A stretch of 64,000 bases of DNA from Microplitis mediator (lineage: Eukaryota; Arthropoda; Insecta; Hymenoptera; Braconidae). How positions within the stretch are numbered: position 1 is the stretch's first letter; the number at the start of each line of letters is the position of its first letter. The notes under the pieces are model-generated. The model saw only the letters and a list, made by a program, of their open reading frames with translations, searched no databases and was not told the origin of the DNA. Where the stretch lies: assembly GCF_029852145.1 (NCBI RefSeq), contig NC_079974.1:13269041-13333040 (forward strand), read 5' to 3'. The position numbers and the translations under genes are program-made. Shown one piece after another: positions 1 through 10,434 of this stretch.

Positions 1-207
1 AATGGTCCTGCAAATAATAATAATAATAATTTTAATAATTATCCGCGAAATAATAATTGTAATAATAATTTTGATCGTAATCCGGGACAATTAATTCAAC
101 AAAATTTCCCAGCTTTACCGAGTAGTAATAATAATAATAATAATCAAAACGTTCATTTAAACGGGCCACGCCCTTTTCCTGGTGGTTCCCCAGGAGAAGG
201 GGCGTAA
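1..207 (+). CDS. gag: Gag C-terminal tail, Asn-rich (partial)
   Basis: Frame 1 is open from the first base to TAA at 205-207. It is dominated by Asn codons (runs of AAT) and ends in a Pro/Gly-rich segment. No CCHC zinc knuckle is visible in this part. It is called Gag because of its position just before pol. The frame one base back (frame 3) is open from 126 and runs through the stop into the pol leader, so an 82-nt overlap could serve a -1 frameshift, as in many Gypsy elements. The slippery site itself was not identified. The trinucleotide-rich Asn tract may be length-variable. Confidence 0.6.
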   Translation, partial: NGPANNNNNNFNNYPRNNNCNNNFDRNPGQLIQQNFPALPSSNNNNNNQNVHLNGPRPFPGGSPGEGA

Positions 208-292
208 AAAGTTCGGGAATCCGAAAAAGAAAACGAAAGATGAGTCCAGGGAGTATGAGAAGGTACCAAAGATTTAAAATGAGATTTTTAGC

Positions 293-590
293 TGAGGATG
301 GCGATGATATTCACGTCACTCAGGTTAATAAAAATTTGTTTGGTGGGGTTGGCGTTGATTTTCACACCCCCCAATATAATGAAATTGTGGTAGAAGGGGT
401 CGGCGATGACTTTCACGCCCCCCCAAACTGTCGAAGCTGTAAATGTTAATAATATATGGGTTGGCGATGATATTCACGTCCTCAGTGTACGAAATGGTAT
501 TGATAATGAGGTTGGCGTTGATACTCACGTCCCTCAAAAGGGTAGAGATTTAAATTTAAGGGCAGACGATGACAATCACGTCCCCTGTTG
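293..590 (+). repeat. Six-copy ~51-bp tandem repeat in the Gypsy pol leader
   Basis: Imperfect units begin with GGCGATGAT-like sequence at 300, 351, 402, 463, 514 and about 561, spaced 51, 51, 61, 51 and 47 bp. They encode a G(V)GDD-x-H-x-P peptide of about 17 residues. The 61-bp step is out of phase (1 mod 3) and matches the change of reading frame between copies three and four. Confidence 0.8.
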
Positions 591-3500
591 CTTAGAAATG
601 AAGGACTCATCAAACGTGTTAAAATTTTCCGTAGTGAAACGTTCAAAAAAGTTCTTTGAAAATAAAACAGATAAAAATATGAGTGGTAAAGCTGGTAAAA
701 TTAAGGCCAAGCCTATTGTAAATAATATGAATAATTTTATTGAAACGAGTTCTGTTATTGAACAGGCTCTTGTAAATAGTAATTTTAGTAGTAATGATAA
801 TTTAGTTGCTGATAAAAATCAGTTTTGTGTAAATAATTTTAGTAATTTTAATGGAAATGATAATTCTGAATCCTCAGAAACTAGTTTTAGTAGTTTTTGT
901 AATTTATTTGAAAACGTTAATGGTTTTAGTGTTTTCGAGGATTTACCTATTTCAACTAATGACGAGGTACATCTGGGGGAAGTCTTAGGCGAAGAAGAAC
1001 GGTCCCCAGATGACCATACTGTGCCAGAGACCTTCAAGTCTACTGGATTAAATTTAAATTATTCTGATCTTTTAAATGTTAATAATAATTTATCATCTAC
1101 AGAAAGTTCGAGGGTGTTTAAAAATTTAATAAAATTATTTGAAGATACGCCGATAAGTGCACATGATATCGAAATTTCTCCAGTCGGTACCGATGAAAAT
1201 GAAGAACCAAGTGCTATTAATATTGAGGGCACGCCCTATTTGTGTGGATTGGAACCATTAACAGATCCAGAAGAACCTGATGAACCATGGGAGGACGAAC
1301 TAGACTCAGGATTGGAGTCTGATCTTGAAGAAGGACAACCCTCCAGTGTACCAACGTCACCTGAGGCTTCTCGAGCTGGTTTCCTGCCTGAAATATTAAG
1401 AGGTAAACACCTACCCTCTCACATCATTAATAAAATCGCTTCTCGTTCTAGATTTTTATCTGGCACTGGCTCTCGTCCGCCAGCAATAACAGCCAGAATA
1501 CCAGTATCTGTCTGGGTGTTTGGGATCCAGCTGAACGGGATAATTGATACAGGCAGCGAGAGGTCCTACATAAACTCGGCTGTGTATAATAAAATATGTC
1601 AATTTAGTTCAGGAGAACTACAAGAGGATGACACACAGCGTCGAGGAGTTCTTCTGGCCAACCACACAGCGTGCAAGACAATAGGTGGTGCACCTTTTAT
1701 AATTCAAATTGGTTCTGTCGCTGGAGAACAGTATCTCAGCGTCATGGAAGATTTAAGCCATTCAATTGTTTTGGGTATGGATTTTGCTTTGCAGTTTGGC
1801 GTCAAAATTAATTGTGCTAATCAAACATGGAGATTTGATGGCACGAAAGAATTTTTCCAGTTTCAGAAAATTAATTGTAACGAACAGCGTGCTCGATGTC
1901 AGGTATTAACCTCTAGTCAGGAGGCTGACTTCGATAAATTTCTCAAGGTGGAATTGGATAAATTTCAACTACTCCCAAAACAAGGCTTAACTAATTTGGT
2001 ACAACATAAAATAGTTCTTCAACACGGGGTTAAGCCTATACAGGTGCGTCCGTATAGGAGAAGTCCTGTAATAACTGCTGAACTCAACAAGCAAATTGAC
2101 GAGCTGCTGGAGAAAGGTTACATACGTCCAAGTAATAGTTTTTGGTCATGTTCACCAGTAATGGTCCATAAGGCGAATGGAGACTGGCGATTCTGTGTCG
2201 ATTATCGACCTATTAATCGATGGACAGTTTTACCTGCGCACCCACTACCAAACATGCTCAGGATATTGAGTGCTTTGCACGGAGCTGTGATTATAACTAC
2301 GATGGATCTAACCGAAGCCTTTCATCAGATTTTAATGGCGGAAGATTCCATTCCTTTAACTGCCTTCTCAGTTGAAGGGCGCGGACAGTATGAATGGGTA
2401 AGAATGCCATATGGTTTATCTGGAGCACCATCTACATTCCAGAAAGCCATGGATAAGCTTCGAGACCGTTTTATACATCTTATACATGAAAGGAATTTAC
2501 CTCGAGCTTGGATCGATAAGGTCTTTGCCTATTTGGATGATTGGGTCATTATCAGCACAACATATGAAGAACACAAGCAAATACTTTTACTCGTTTTTGA
2601 AGTATTTCGCGAAGCTGGCTTATTAATTAATCCAAAGAAGTGTAAGTTTGCCAGATCCGAGGTAAAGTTCCTGGGTTTCATCGTGGACAGCGAGGGCTTA
2701 CGCCCTGATCCTGAAAAAATTGCTCCGATCATAAAATTACCTCGTCCAACTAGTCGGAAGCAAGTGCGAAGTTTTTGTGGACTCGTTAATTGGTATCATC
2801 GTCATTTACAGAACGTGGCTAAAGTTCAGGGACCACTCAATAAACTTTGCAGTGTCAATTCGGAGTGGAAATGGGGACCAGAAGAAGAAGGGGCTTTCCA
2901 GAAGCTCAAACAAGCACTTATCGAGGCCAAACCTTTAGCAATACCAAACCCAGGGCTGCCATATGTCTTGTATACAGACGCGAGTGACACCGGATTGGGG
3001 GCATTCCTTTTGCAGAAGGATCCAGAAACAGATAAGGAATATCTGATAATTTGTTTGAGTCGTCCGCTACGGGTTGCAGAGACCCGCTATACTACTACTG
3101 AAAAGGAGTGTTTGGCAGTTGTATGGGCTGTACGTAAGCTGAGATGTTACCTTGAGGGAGCACCTTTCACCGTGGTCACTGACCACGCTTCTCTCAAGTG
3201 GTTACATACTTTAAGAGACCCCAACAGTCGTCTCGCAAGATGGGCAATGGAGTTGCTGTCCCACCAGATTACCATAGAGCACCGTCGTGGACACGAGAAT
3301 GAGGGACCAGATGCCCTATCACGGTTGTATGAGGATGACAGCCCTGTTGAATGGTCAGAAGTATTAAAGGAAGTTAAATCTGAAGGTATTATTTTCAAAA
3401 ATATCCAATCAAAAGATTGGTATGATATTAAAAAATTAAACGTACGGAAACATCCTGAAAATTTTGTAGAGTGGAGAATTGTCGATGATAAATTACAGTA

Positions 3501-4644
3501 TTTCAAGCCTGATTATTTAAAAGAGTTTATAGAGGATCAAGATGCCCTGAAGATTGTATTACGTGATCATGAAGTAACCGAAGTCTTGAGAAATAATCAT
3601 GATGTACCTGACGCTGGACACTTGGGTCGAGAAAAGATGTACCAGCGTATTAAAACTAAATATTACTGGCCCGGCATGTATAAAGATGTCGCTGACTACG
3701 TCGAAGCCTGCGAAACATGTAAGAAGGTCAAATACAAACAGACTTCATCGCAAGGGCCCATGAGAACACGACAGCCTATTGAGCCATGGGGAATTGTAGC
3801 TGCCGACGTCACAGGACCTTTTCCTCGTTCAAAAAATGGCTATCAGTATATCTTAATTATTCAAGACTTGTATACACGATTTATTGAAGTTTTTCGGTTA
3901 CGTAAACAAACTGGCAAGAACATTAAAAAATGTTTTTATCGCGCGTTCTCTCGTTGGGGTTATCCCATGTTTTTGGTTACGGATAATGGTACTGAATTTA
4001 TTAACCAATTGGTTAAAGATTTTTTACTTGAAACTGGTGTGAAGCTGACAACTACCGCTGTCGCTCACCCCCAGGGTAATCCTGTCGAGCGGATAAACAG
4101 GACCCTAAAACCAATGATTCGGGCTTTTATTGATAAAAATCAGACATCTTGGGATGAACACTTAGTTGAGTTACAACTCGCATACAATAGTTCATACCAT
4201 GCATCTCTTAAGATGTCTCCTTATTACCTGGTGCACGGTAAAGAGCCCAGGTTATCGGGAAAAATTTCTAACCTCGAGATTGATGACTTAGAGCTCGAAA
4301 ATCTAGCTTGGCGCGCGCGAGTAAATCGTTTAGACCAGTTGCGACATAAGGTTGAGGATATCATGAGGAAAGAGAGCGAGAAACAGGCTCGATATCATGA
4401 TAACGGCATTAAGGATCTTCCTACTCTTAAAATAGGAGATCAAGTTTACTATCCTAATAGAAAGCTCAGTAAAAAGGTAGATAAATATAGCGCGAGTCTA
4501 GCATGCAAATTTTTGGGACCCGCTATAGTAGATCAGGTAATAAGTCCATTAATTGTGATTTTAAAAGACGATAAGGGGAAGACCCTTGGCAAACATTATG
4601 TTCCAGATCTCAAAATTCCGCGAAGGAGTTTGAGGACAAAATAA
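406..4644 (+). CDS. pol: Ty3/Gypsy Pol polyprotein (PR-RT-RNaseH-IN)
   Basis: A 1,412-codon ORF. Aspartic protease active site DTG lies near residue 381 (nt 1546). The reverse transcriptase has the palm motif YLDD at nt 2530-2541 with TTMDLTEAFHQI upstream. RNase H follows (YTDASDTGLGAF). Integrase has an HHCC zinc domain (GHLGREKMYQRI to CETCKKVK), then a DDE core with Asp in AADVTGP, Asp in VTDNGTEF and Glu in NPVERINR. The C-terminus is a short tail without a clear chromodomain. The start at 406 is probably artificial: repeat units in the leader continue from an ORF at 240-449 in another frame, with the break near a C7 run at 418-424. Family is certain; activity is doubtful. Confidence 0.93.
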   Translation: MTFTPPQTVEAVNVNNIWVGDDIHVLSVRNGIDNEVGVDTHVPQKGRDLNLRADDDNHVPCCLEMKDSSNVLKFSVVKRSKKFFENKTDKNMSGKAGKIKAKPIVNNMNNFIETSSVIEQALVNSNFSSNDNLVADKNQFCVNNFSNFNGNDNSESSETSFSSFCNLFENVNGFSVFEDLPISTNDEVHLGEVLGEEERSPDDHTVPETFKSTGLNLNYSDLLNVNNNLSSTESSRVFKNLIKLFEDTPISAHDIEISPVGTDENEEPSAINIEGTPYLCGLEPLTDPEEPDEPWEDELDSGLESDLEEGQPSSVPTSPEASRAGFLPEILRGKHLPSHIINKIASRSRFLSGTGSRPPAITARIPVSVWVFGIQLNGIIDTGSERSYINSAVYNKICQFSSGELQEDDTQRRGVLLANHTACKTIGGAPFIIQIGSVAGEQYLSVMEDLSHSIVLGMDFALQFGVKINCANQTWRFDGTKEFFQFQKINCNEQRARCQVLTSSQEADFDKFLKVELDKFQLLPKQGLTNLVQHKIVLQHGVKPIQVRPYRRSPVITAELNKQIDELLEKGYIRPSNSFWSCSPVMVHKANGDWRFCVDYRPINRWTVLPAHPLPNMLRILSALHGAVIITTMDLTEAFHQILMAEDSIPLTAFSVEGRGQYEWVRMPYGLSGAPSTFQKAMDKLRDRFIHLIHERNLPRAWIDKVFAYLDDWVIISTTYEEHKQILLLVFEVFREAGLLINPKKCKFARSEVKFLGFIVDSEGLRPDPEKIAPIIKLPRPTSRKQVRSFCGLVNWYHRHLQNVAKVQGPLNKLCSVNSEWKWGPEEEGAFQKLKQALIEAKPLAIPNPGLPYVLYTDASDTGLGAFLLQKDPETDKEYLIICLSRPLRVAETRYTTTEKECLAVVWAVRKLRCYLEGAPFTVVTDHASLKWLHTLRDPNSRLARWAMELLSHQITIEHRRGHENEGPDALSRLYEDDSPVEWSEVLKEVKSEGIIFKNIQSKDWYDIKKLNVRKHPENFVEWRIVDDKLQYFKPDYLKEFIEDQDALKIVLRDHEVTEVLRNNHDVPDAGHLGREKMYQRIKTKYYWPGMYKDVADYVEACETCKKVKYKQTSSQGPMRTRQPIEPWGIVAADVTGPFPRSKNGYQYILIIQDLYTRFIEVFRLRKQTGKNIKKCFYRAFSRWGYPMFLVTDNGTEFINQLVKDFLLETGVKLTTTAVAHPQGNPVERINRTLKPMIRAFIDKNQTSWDEHLVELQLAYNSSYHASLKMSPYYLVHGKEPRLSGKISNLEIDDLELENLAWRARVNRLDQLRHKVEDIMRKESEKQARYHDNGIKDLPTLKIGDQVYYPNRKLSKKVDKYSASLACKFLGPAIVDQVISPLIVILKDDKGKTLGKHYVPDLKIPRRSLRTK

Positions 4645-4745
4645 ACTATTTATATTTTCTCTGGAATAAAAGAACAACCTAATCCAACCAAGGCTTATCC
4701 CAAAATTAATTTTTCCTGACCTAACGTCAGTCTGGTGACGGGGGT

Positions 4746-5726
4746 TGTAACGGGGTGACCTGGTGTTCGACTGCCAGGTCAGCAAAAATTAAATTTCGCG
4801 CCCTTCTTTATCTGCGCAACCGCCCTCGCGTCGAATTTTGGTTTAACGGCGCGAAGGTAGGGGTAAACTGGACACCTCGTTGCCAGACGACACAACCGAG
4901 AATTAATTAACATCTACTTGTTGAACAGAGCAGTCGCTCAATTTTTCCACCACACCAAATATCTATAAAGTCTATTATTCAGGCAGACGCCACAGATTGT
5001 GAGTGTTCCATCTTCAGCCAAAGTTCTTACTACGTAATCTTCGTATTTGAAAGGAAAAATCCTGCTGCTTTTCACTAAGATGTCCAACGCCCCGCAACAC
5101 CTGGGACAGGTTGATGTAAGTTCTTCAGGATCAAGGTTTTGAAATTAATAATATTTTATATTCGTCAAACACGTGGAGGAGATCCCCTCATTTATTTTAT
5201 CGTCTTTTGATTCTAAATTCTTATATTAAATTTGTCAAAATTATTTTCTATTCTCTGTGCATGCGAGAAGTTATTATCGGTAAAATTTAGTTGTCAGGAT
5301 TTTCCCTCGACAACGTTAAATTTCTTTATTTGTTTAAATTAAATAAAAGACTCGGGAATATTATTATAATTAAATTATCGAGAAAATTTATATTAATAAA
5401 GTTGGGACTGGTATCCCGGTGAGACGGAAGCGGCGCATGCGTAATAAAACTACGTTGTAAAACTCTCGATTATAAATTATTAATTATGATTAAATTTAGT
5501 ATTAAGTGTATATATTAGACAATTAATTATTTATTTATAATAAAAGAGCCACAATTAAATTTAGAGTCACTGTTACATTATTTTAACAACCTTTCCCCCT
5601 ATTCCAAATCGAGCTGCGTACTCAGCTACGTCAGACATTTCAGAACCCGAAAATTTGAACACTCAATTTTCTATCGAAGGATGGTCCGAACTTCTTAGTA
5701 CGGGGAAGCAAGGGCCAACCCTTACA
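4746..5726 (+). repeat. 3' LTR of the Gypsy element
   Basis: It starts TGTAACGGGG and ends CCCTTACA, giving the matching inverted ends TGTAA/TTACA. The tract GACGGGGG just before it (4737-4744) fits a polypurine tract. Length is about 981 bp. The boundary is inferred from the termini alone because the 5' LTR is not in the window. Confidence 0.75.
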
Positions 5727-5839
5727 ATACATATCCAATATATTAAAATTATTACAAACTATATAAAAAGGTAATAGAATACAAAAAAAAAAAAAAAAAA
5801 AATTATATTGATATATACATATAATATATATATATATAT

Positions 5840-6514
5840 GGGTCATTCCACCAAATAAAATTATTTTTACGAAGCGACCCTCGTCGATTTGGTTCAAACT
5901 TTGTAGAGTCGTTCAATATATAAAAAAAAAAATTTTCTAAAAATTTGAGCCTTTTATATGAAGCTGTTTCAAAGTTATGACTTTTTGAATTTTTTAAAAA
6001 TCTTTGTTTTTAACTTTTTCATTAATTTTTTTGAAGGAAATTTTTTTTTTTAAAAAATGAGCACATAACAGTTTTGGGAAGGTATGAGTTGCCTATCATT
6101 TTATTGCCGAATTAATAGTTGCTTACCTTATTAATACATACATTTTTAATGCCCACTGTATAATTGCTTACTGTAAAGTTGCCTACTGAGATAAATTGCC
6201 TACTGTTAAGTTGCCTTCTGAAATTAATTGCATACTGTTAAGTTGCCTACTAAAAATATTTGCATACTGTTTTGTTGCCTACAAAAATAATTTAATAACG
6301 TTCTATTGTCAATACAAATATTTAAAAATTTTTAAATTATTCCATAAAAACAATTTTGTAGGAAAAATTCTCAGCTTTCTAATAAAAATATCCATTTTTT
6401 ATTTTATGTTACAGAATACCTTTTAAAATTCGATTGAAGAAACAAAAACGATTTTTAAGACTGTGCGGCGCTTGATACATCTAATTTGATATTTTTTTCG
6501 GAAAGCTGAGACTT
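5840..6514 (+). repeat. Left terminal inverted repeat (with internal insertion)
   Basis: It matches the reverse complement of 17922-18316 from GGGTCATTCC to the stretch ending CTGAGACTTT. An insertion of about 280 bp (roughly 6073-6350) is absent from the right arm, which explains the length difference. Homology stops sharply after GAGACTTT. Confidence 0.85.
6177..6282 (+). repeat. 32-bp tandem repeat (AGTTGCCTACTG...)
   Basis: Three units of exactly 32 bp start at 6177, 6209 and 6241, with a partial fourth at 6273. Each is built from two 16-bp half-units resembling AGTTGCCTACTG and AATTGCATACTG. Degenerate half-units precede it from about 6110. It sits inside the insertion that splits the left inverted repeat. 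Confidence 0.8.
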
Positions 6515-7517
6515 TTTCCCACAAAATATGTAATTTTCACGATGTGCATTTTTTTTGTTTGAACAAAATTGAATAAAATATAAACTCTCTATGATTAAAA
6601 AACTTTAATTCTTATTTTTTTTTGAGGATGTTGATACATTTTTTACACAAATATATCCTAAGCTATCAACAATAGGTGAGATAGGGTGTACTGCTTGTGT
6701 TTCTTTTACCGTATTTGACTCCAAGATCGTAATGTTATTTGCCTATAAAAAGAGTGATTCAAAAGTATTCATAGTATTCAAAAGCATTAAAAAGAATTTA
6801 CAATTTTTTTTCCAATCGTTTTTAGTCGTTTCTTTTATTAAGGGTTGGTTATAACAGTGAAAATTTTAAATAGTCCCGATGTATAAATTTTGCGGTGTAA
6901 GGATATGTTTTATGGTATGTATCTGCAGTGAAGCTCTGAAAACAAAAATAATAACACTATTTTTTATGATACCAGCATCAATGTTTCAAGTCTAGGAATT
7001 AGTAATTTGAACTTTGATTCTTGTGTTTTGTTCAGTAGTGATTTCAGACTATTGATGTCATCTGCGTTAATGACAGTTCTGACTCTGTACTCAAGTTTCA
7101 TAAAAATTTGTGCACATTATAAATAGTATTTATGGTTTCTGTTTAATTATAAATTGCAAATCATAAGTTACGCGTACACTAATGGTTGATCACACCATTG
7201 GTTTTAAGTAAACTTGATTCTAACTGGCTGCTGACACTGAAAATAATTTTCAATGCAGGTAACCATGAAAAAATAGTGTGTTACACGAGATGAAACACGA
7301 TTTCAGACTGCAGTTATTGTCAGCTTTTGCCTACGGCTCGGGCAGCCTACTTTACTCTCGTCTGACATCGTTTTGTTTCATCTCTTGTCACACAATGAAT
7401 TATTACAGTTTGTTAAAACTATAAAACCAATGACTTGCATTTAAATCATTATTGATTTTGTTCAAACAAAAAATATGCACATCGTGAAAATTACATATTT
7501 TGTGTGAAAAAGTTATA
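6505..7517. repeat. 1-kb foldback with ~65-bp arms
   Basis: The segment 6515-6575 (CACAAAATATGTAATTTTCA and following) recurs as its reverse complement at 7452-7510. The arms flank about 870 bp without a coding signal. It abuts the inner edge of the left arm of the large inverted-repeat element, so it may be a deeper part of that element or a separate small insertion. Confidence 0.6.
7276..7396. repeat. Imperfect hairpin around TTGCCTACGGCTCGGGC
   Basis: Arms 7276-7311 and 7361-7396 are near-complementary (GTGTTACACGAGATGAAAC against GTTTCATCTCTTGTCACAC). The GC-rich loop contrasts with the AT-rich surroundings. No function is assigned. Confidence 0.55.
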
Positions 7518-7529
7518 ACGTTCTCTTCT

Positions 7530-8169
7530 ATTAGTCACAACCCACGGCGGAGTGTGGTGTGTGCAGAATAGCCGTTAGGGCCCACCGATGGTAAAACTGA
7601 AAATAAAATAATAAAACAAAACCAAAAATATCCCTTGGAGATGCCCACGATCCCCACTGGACACACAGCTCTTCCCAGGCTGGGTTAGATAACCAAATCG
7701 GGCGCCAGTCCGTGTGCCCCACGAACAAAATATAATAAACAATAAAGAAATGAAAATGAAAAATGAAATAATAAAAATACAGAGAGCAGTTTCAAGTGTT
7801 GGAAAAGGATAGCAAGAAAGAGACAGTATGCAATAAATAAACAATAAAATTAAATAGATCCCAGGTTGGTAGCCATTTACAACCCGTTATATTTTAAATT
7901 ATAATCTTGTTTCAGCGGGTATATAAAAACAATAAACAATAATGTAAATAATAACAGTTCACTTCAACATAAATTTCACCCACTGGTTAAGTAACGCAAA
8001 CAATAATTATAAAAATGTTCGGCTTGTTCTCACTCGCATGTGATATCAAATAAAAAAAATAAATAATAATATGGCGCACTTTAAAATATAATTTAATCAC
8101 AGTTTATAATTATATAATACGCAGAAATGATACTTTAAACACGTGTAACTATTTTCCGCCAATAATACT
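7530..8169. other. Intergenic; possible minus-strand retroelement leader
   Basis: No gene is seen. On the minus strand the stretch around 7716-7690 reads TGGCGCCCGATTTGG, like a tRNA-Lys-type primer site, followed by CTAACCCAGCCTG. The same CTAACCCAGCCTG context recurs on the minus strand near 36590. This may be the 5' leader of a decayed LTR element, but no LTR pair is recognised. Confidence 0.3.
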
Positions 8170-9243
8170 TGTTGCGTAAATTTCAAATGTTCGCGCCAGA
8201 ACACTTGACAACTCTACGCTCTACTATACCAGAGGTGCTGCTGTCGACGCGCCCTCTGATACTCGGAATTTCAACTCGATAGCCAGCTACGCGGCAACTG
8301 GCATTATTCTACAACACATGTTATAGAACACCACTTGCAATCAGTATTATAATTTCCAATTACATCGTGCTAATTATCGTGCTTCGTTAATTACATTAAT
8401 TTGATTACTACTCACAAAATCATCATGTATTTGTTATCATCTATATTCTTCAATTATACCTTTTTTTCATATATAAACTCTGTGCTCATTGCTGTGGTGA
8501 CCGTGTGTTAAACTAACGTGCGGGCTATATCTATTCACATACTCGCCATCACGTGACTTTGCAGCCACAAATAATTTATTTCAATTTACAATTACTTTCA
8601 TTACTCATCGCTTAATATTTACTCGTACTCGATGTCAACTGGTGTGACTGATGTCATCATTCAGTCATCCAGTAATCTTTAATCTCAAAAATCAATATCA
8701 AATTTTATTTGTGACTGCAAAGTAACTGTTATACGTTCAGACTCGGCTCGCTAAGCATCTATTAAGTTCATACTCGGCTCTTACTCGTTCTCAATGTCGC
8801 GTATCAAAATTAATTGTGACAAAAATGTATACTCGAACTATTGATGATATTTGTAAATCATTAATTGTTAATAATTTACTCTTTATTGCGCTCTTTTGTA
8901 TAAATTAATTCACGTGTATGGTGCCGTGTAAATTTATAAACTCGTATTCACTAAACTCAACAAACTCGATCTTCAACTACGCTCTATATGTATATAATAT
9001 AATGTTCATGTGTACGGTGCCATGCAATTTATATAAAACTCAATTAAACTCAAATGCAATCGAATAACGTTCAATAAGTGCTCTAATCTGAACTCGTGAT
9101 CGACTCTTGTACTCTACGCTATTATCTGTGATTTATTTTTATTAAATATGGACAATACACCAAATAAGTGAATTTTTATTTCTTTCACCATCCCGATCCA
9201 GCAAACTAAATATTTAATGTAGTTTTTAAGTTAATATTTTACA
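8170..9243 (+). repeat. 5' LTR of the BEL/Pao element
   Basis: 1,074 bp, starting TGTTGCGTAAATTTC and ending TTAATATTTTACA. Its twin is at 13617-14691. The end is fixed by divergence after TTTTACA and by the primer site that starts three bases later. Confidence 0.97.
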
Positions 9244-9246
9244 TTA

Positions 9247-9264
9247 TGGTCCTTCGAGCCGGAT
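9247..9264 (+). promoter_or_regulatory. tRNA-Tyr primer-binding site
   Basis: TGGTCCTTCGAGCCGGAT is the complement of a tRNA 3' end reading ATCCGGCTCGAAGGACCA. That is the conserved 3' end of eukaryotic tRNA-Tyr with its CCA. It lies three bases after the LTR, as expected for minus-strand priming. Confidence 0.85.
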
Positions 9265-9366
9265 CGGATGGTGAAAACCGCGTAAAAGTGATCACAGACT
9301 AAACTCGTGCTCCTATACTCTATAAACTTTAATCTTATAGTCAATTCATCATATTCTCTAATTGTG

Positions 9367-9474
9367 ATGGAAGGAAATCGACAGGGGAGGAAGTTTCTAA
9401 GACGGACGCTCCAACTCCCACTCACTCCAAGCATCGTCGTCCATGAGACCAATGCTCCAGCTCAAACTCAATAA
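9367..9474 (+). pseudogene. Residual Gag N-terminus of BEL/Pao
   Basis: An ATG at 9367 opens 35 codons that end at TAA 9472-9474, in the same frame as pol. A BEL Gag normally has several hundred residues, so most of gag has been deleted. The region to 9660 is built of ACTCAAACTC-like sequence and encodes a Thr/His/Ser-rich stretch before the protease begins. Confidence 0.5.
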
Positions 9475-10434
9475 GATTCTGCGCTTCCGCACGACACTCA
9501 AGCACTTGACACGCACTCGCACTCGCCTACTACAAACTCACCGCACTCAAACAACACTCTTGCCCACACTCAAGCTCAACATACTCATGATCGCAGCACT
9601 CGTACTCATCACTCGCCCACTCAAAACTCAACAACTGGTTGTACTCAAACTCATCATTACGCTACGTTACTAGCGACTTGTCAAGTCTACGTAGTGACCA
9701 AGTTAAGTACTCATCCAATACGCATTCTCTTAGATACCGGTTCTGAGATATCCTTTGTTTCAGATTCATTGGTAAGAATGCTCAATATTTCTCGTGCTCG
9801 ATCACACCTTACTATCCTAGGGATCGGTGCAGCCAAGGCTGGCCATACTAGAGGGTGTGCAACTCTCACTCTGCGCTCATGTCACTCGAATCAATCACTC
9901 ACGATCAAGGCACATATTCTCAGTGGTTTAACTGCTCAATTACCATCTGACCAAGTCCTAGATACTGACTTGGCACAGTACTCGCATCTCACGCTCGCAG
10001 ATCCAGAGTTTGGAACCCCAGGTCCAACGGATGTCATCCTTGGAGCTGATTACTACGGCCAGGTCATCACTGGCGAGATCATCAAGTGCAAATCTCCTGG
10101 ATTACTCGCTCAAAACACCATCTTTGGCTGGATTATCATTGGCCCAGTCCAAGCTCGGCTCAACAAACCACTGAGAATTCATCATGCTGTCTCCAATCAT
10201 CATGATCAAGATCTTCAAGACTTACTAACTCGATTCTGGCTCCAAGAAGAGGTCAGTCCAACTCAACTACGCTCATTAACTCCCGAAGAAGAGGCTTGTG
10301 AAGCTCACTTCCGGGACACTCACACTCGAGACAGTTCTGGCAGATACATCGTCAGACTGCCATTGATATCAGACCCGCACCAGCTGGGGAACTCATACAC
10401 AGCAGCTCGTCGCTGCTTACAACACCTCATGTGA
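9475..10434 (+). pseudogene. pol: BEL/Pao Pol part 1: A17-type aspartic protease region
   Basis: The frame is open from after the Gag stop to TGA at 10432-10434. The first ATG-less codons are low complexity; the recognisable fold begins near 9660 (HYATLLATCQVYV). The active site DTGSEISF is at about 9733. Downstream residues VILGADYYGQVI and NTIFGWIIIGP are typical of BEL DUF1758/A17 proteases. The frame continues after the single stop into the RT ORF. Start choice is open because no good ATG exists once gag is lost. Confidence 0.85.

Larger units (their letters stand above)
1..5726 (+). mobile_element. Ty3/Gypsy LTR retrotransposon, 5' end outside window
   Basis: The order gag tail, protease, reverse transcriptase, RNase H, integrase, 3' LTR is that of a Ty3/Gypsy element, because integrase follows RNase H. 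The 5' LTR and most of gag lie before base 1. The right limit is set by an LTR with the inverted ends TGTAA and TTACA, preceded by a G-rich polypurine tract. No env-like ORF lies between pol and the LTR. One frame break in the pol leader suggests the copy may be inactive. Confidence 0.93.

Noticed and set aside
7531..7844. Two overlapping minus-strand ORFs with an N-terminal-like hydrophobic stretch
   Set aside because: They overlap a retroelement-leader-like sequence and are rich in Phe/Ile from T-runs.
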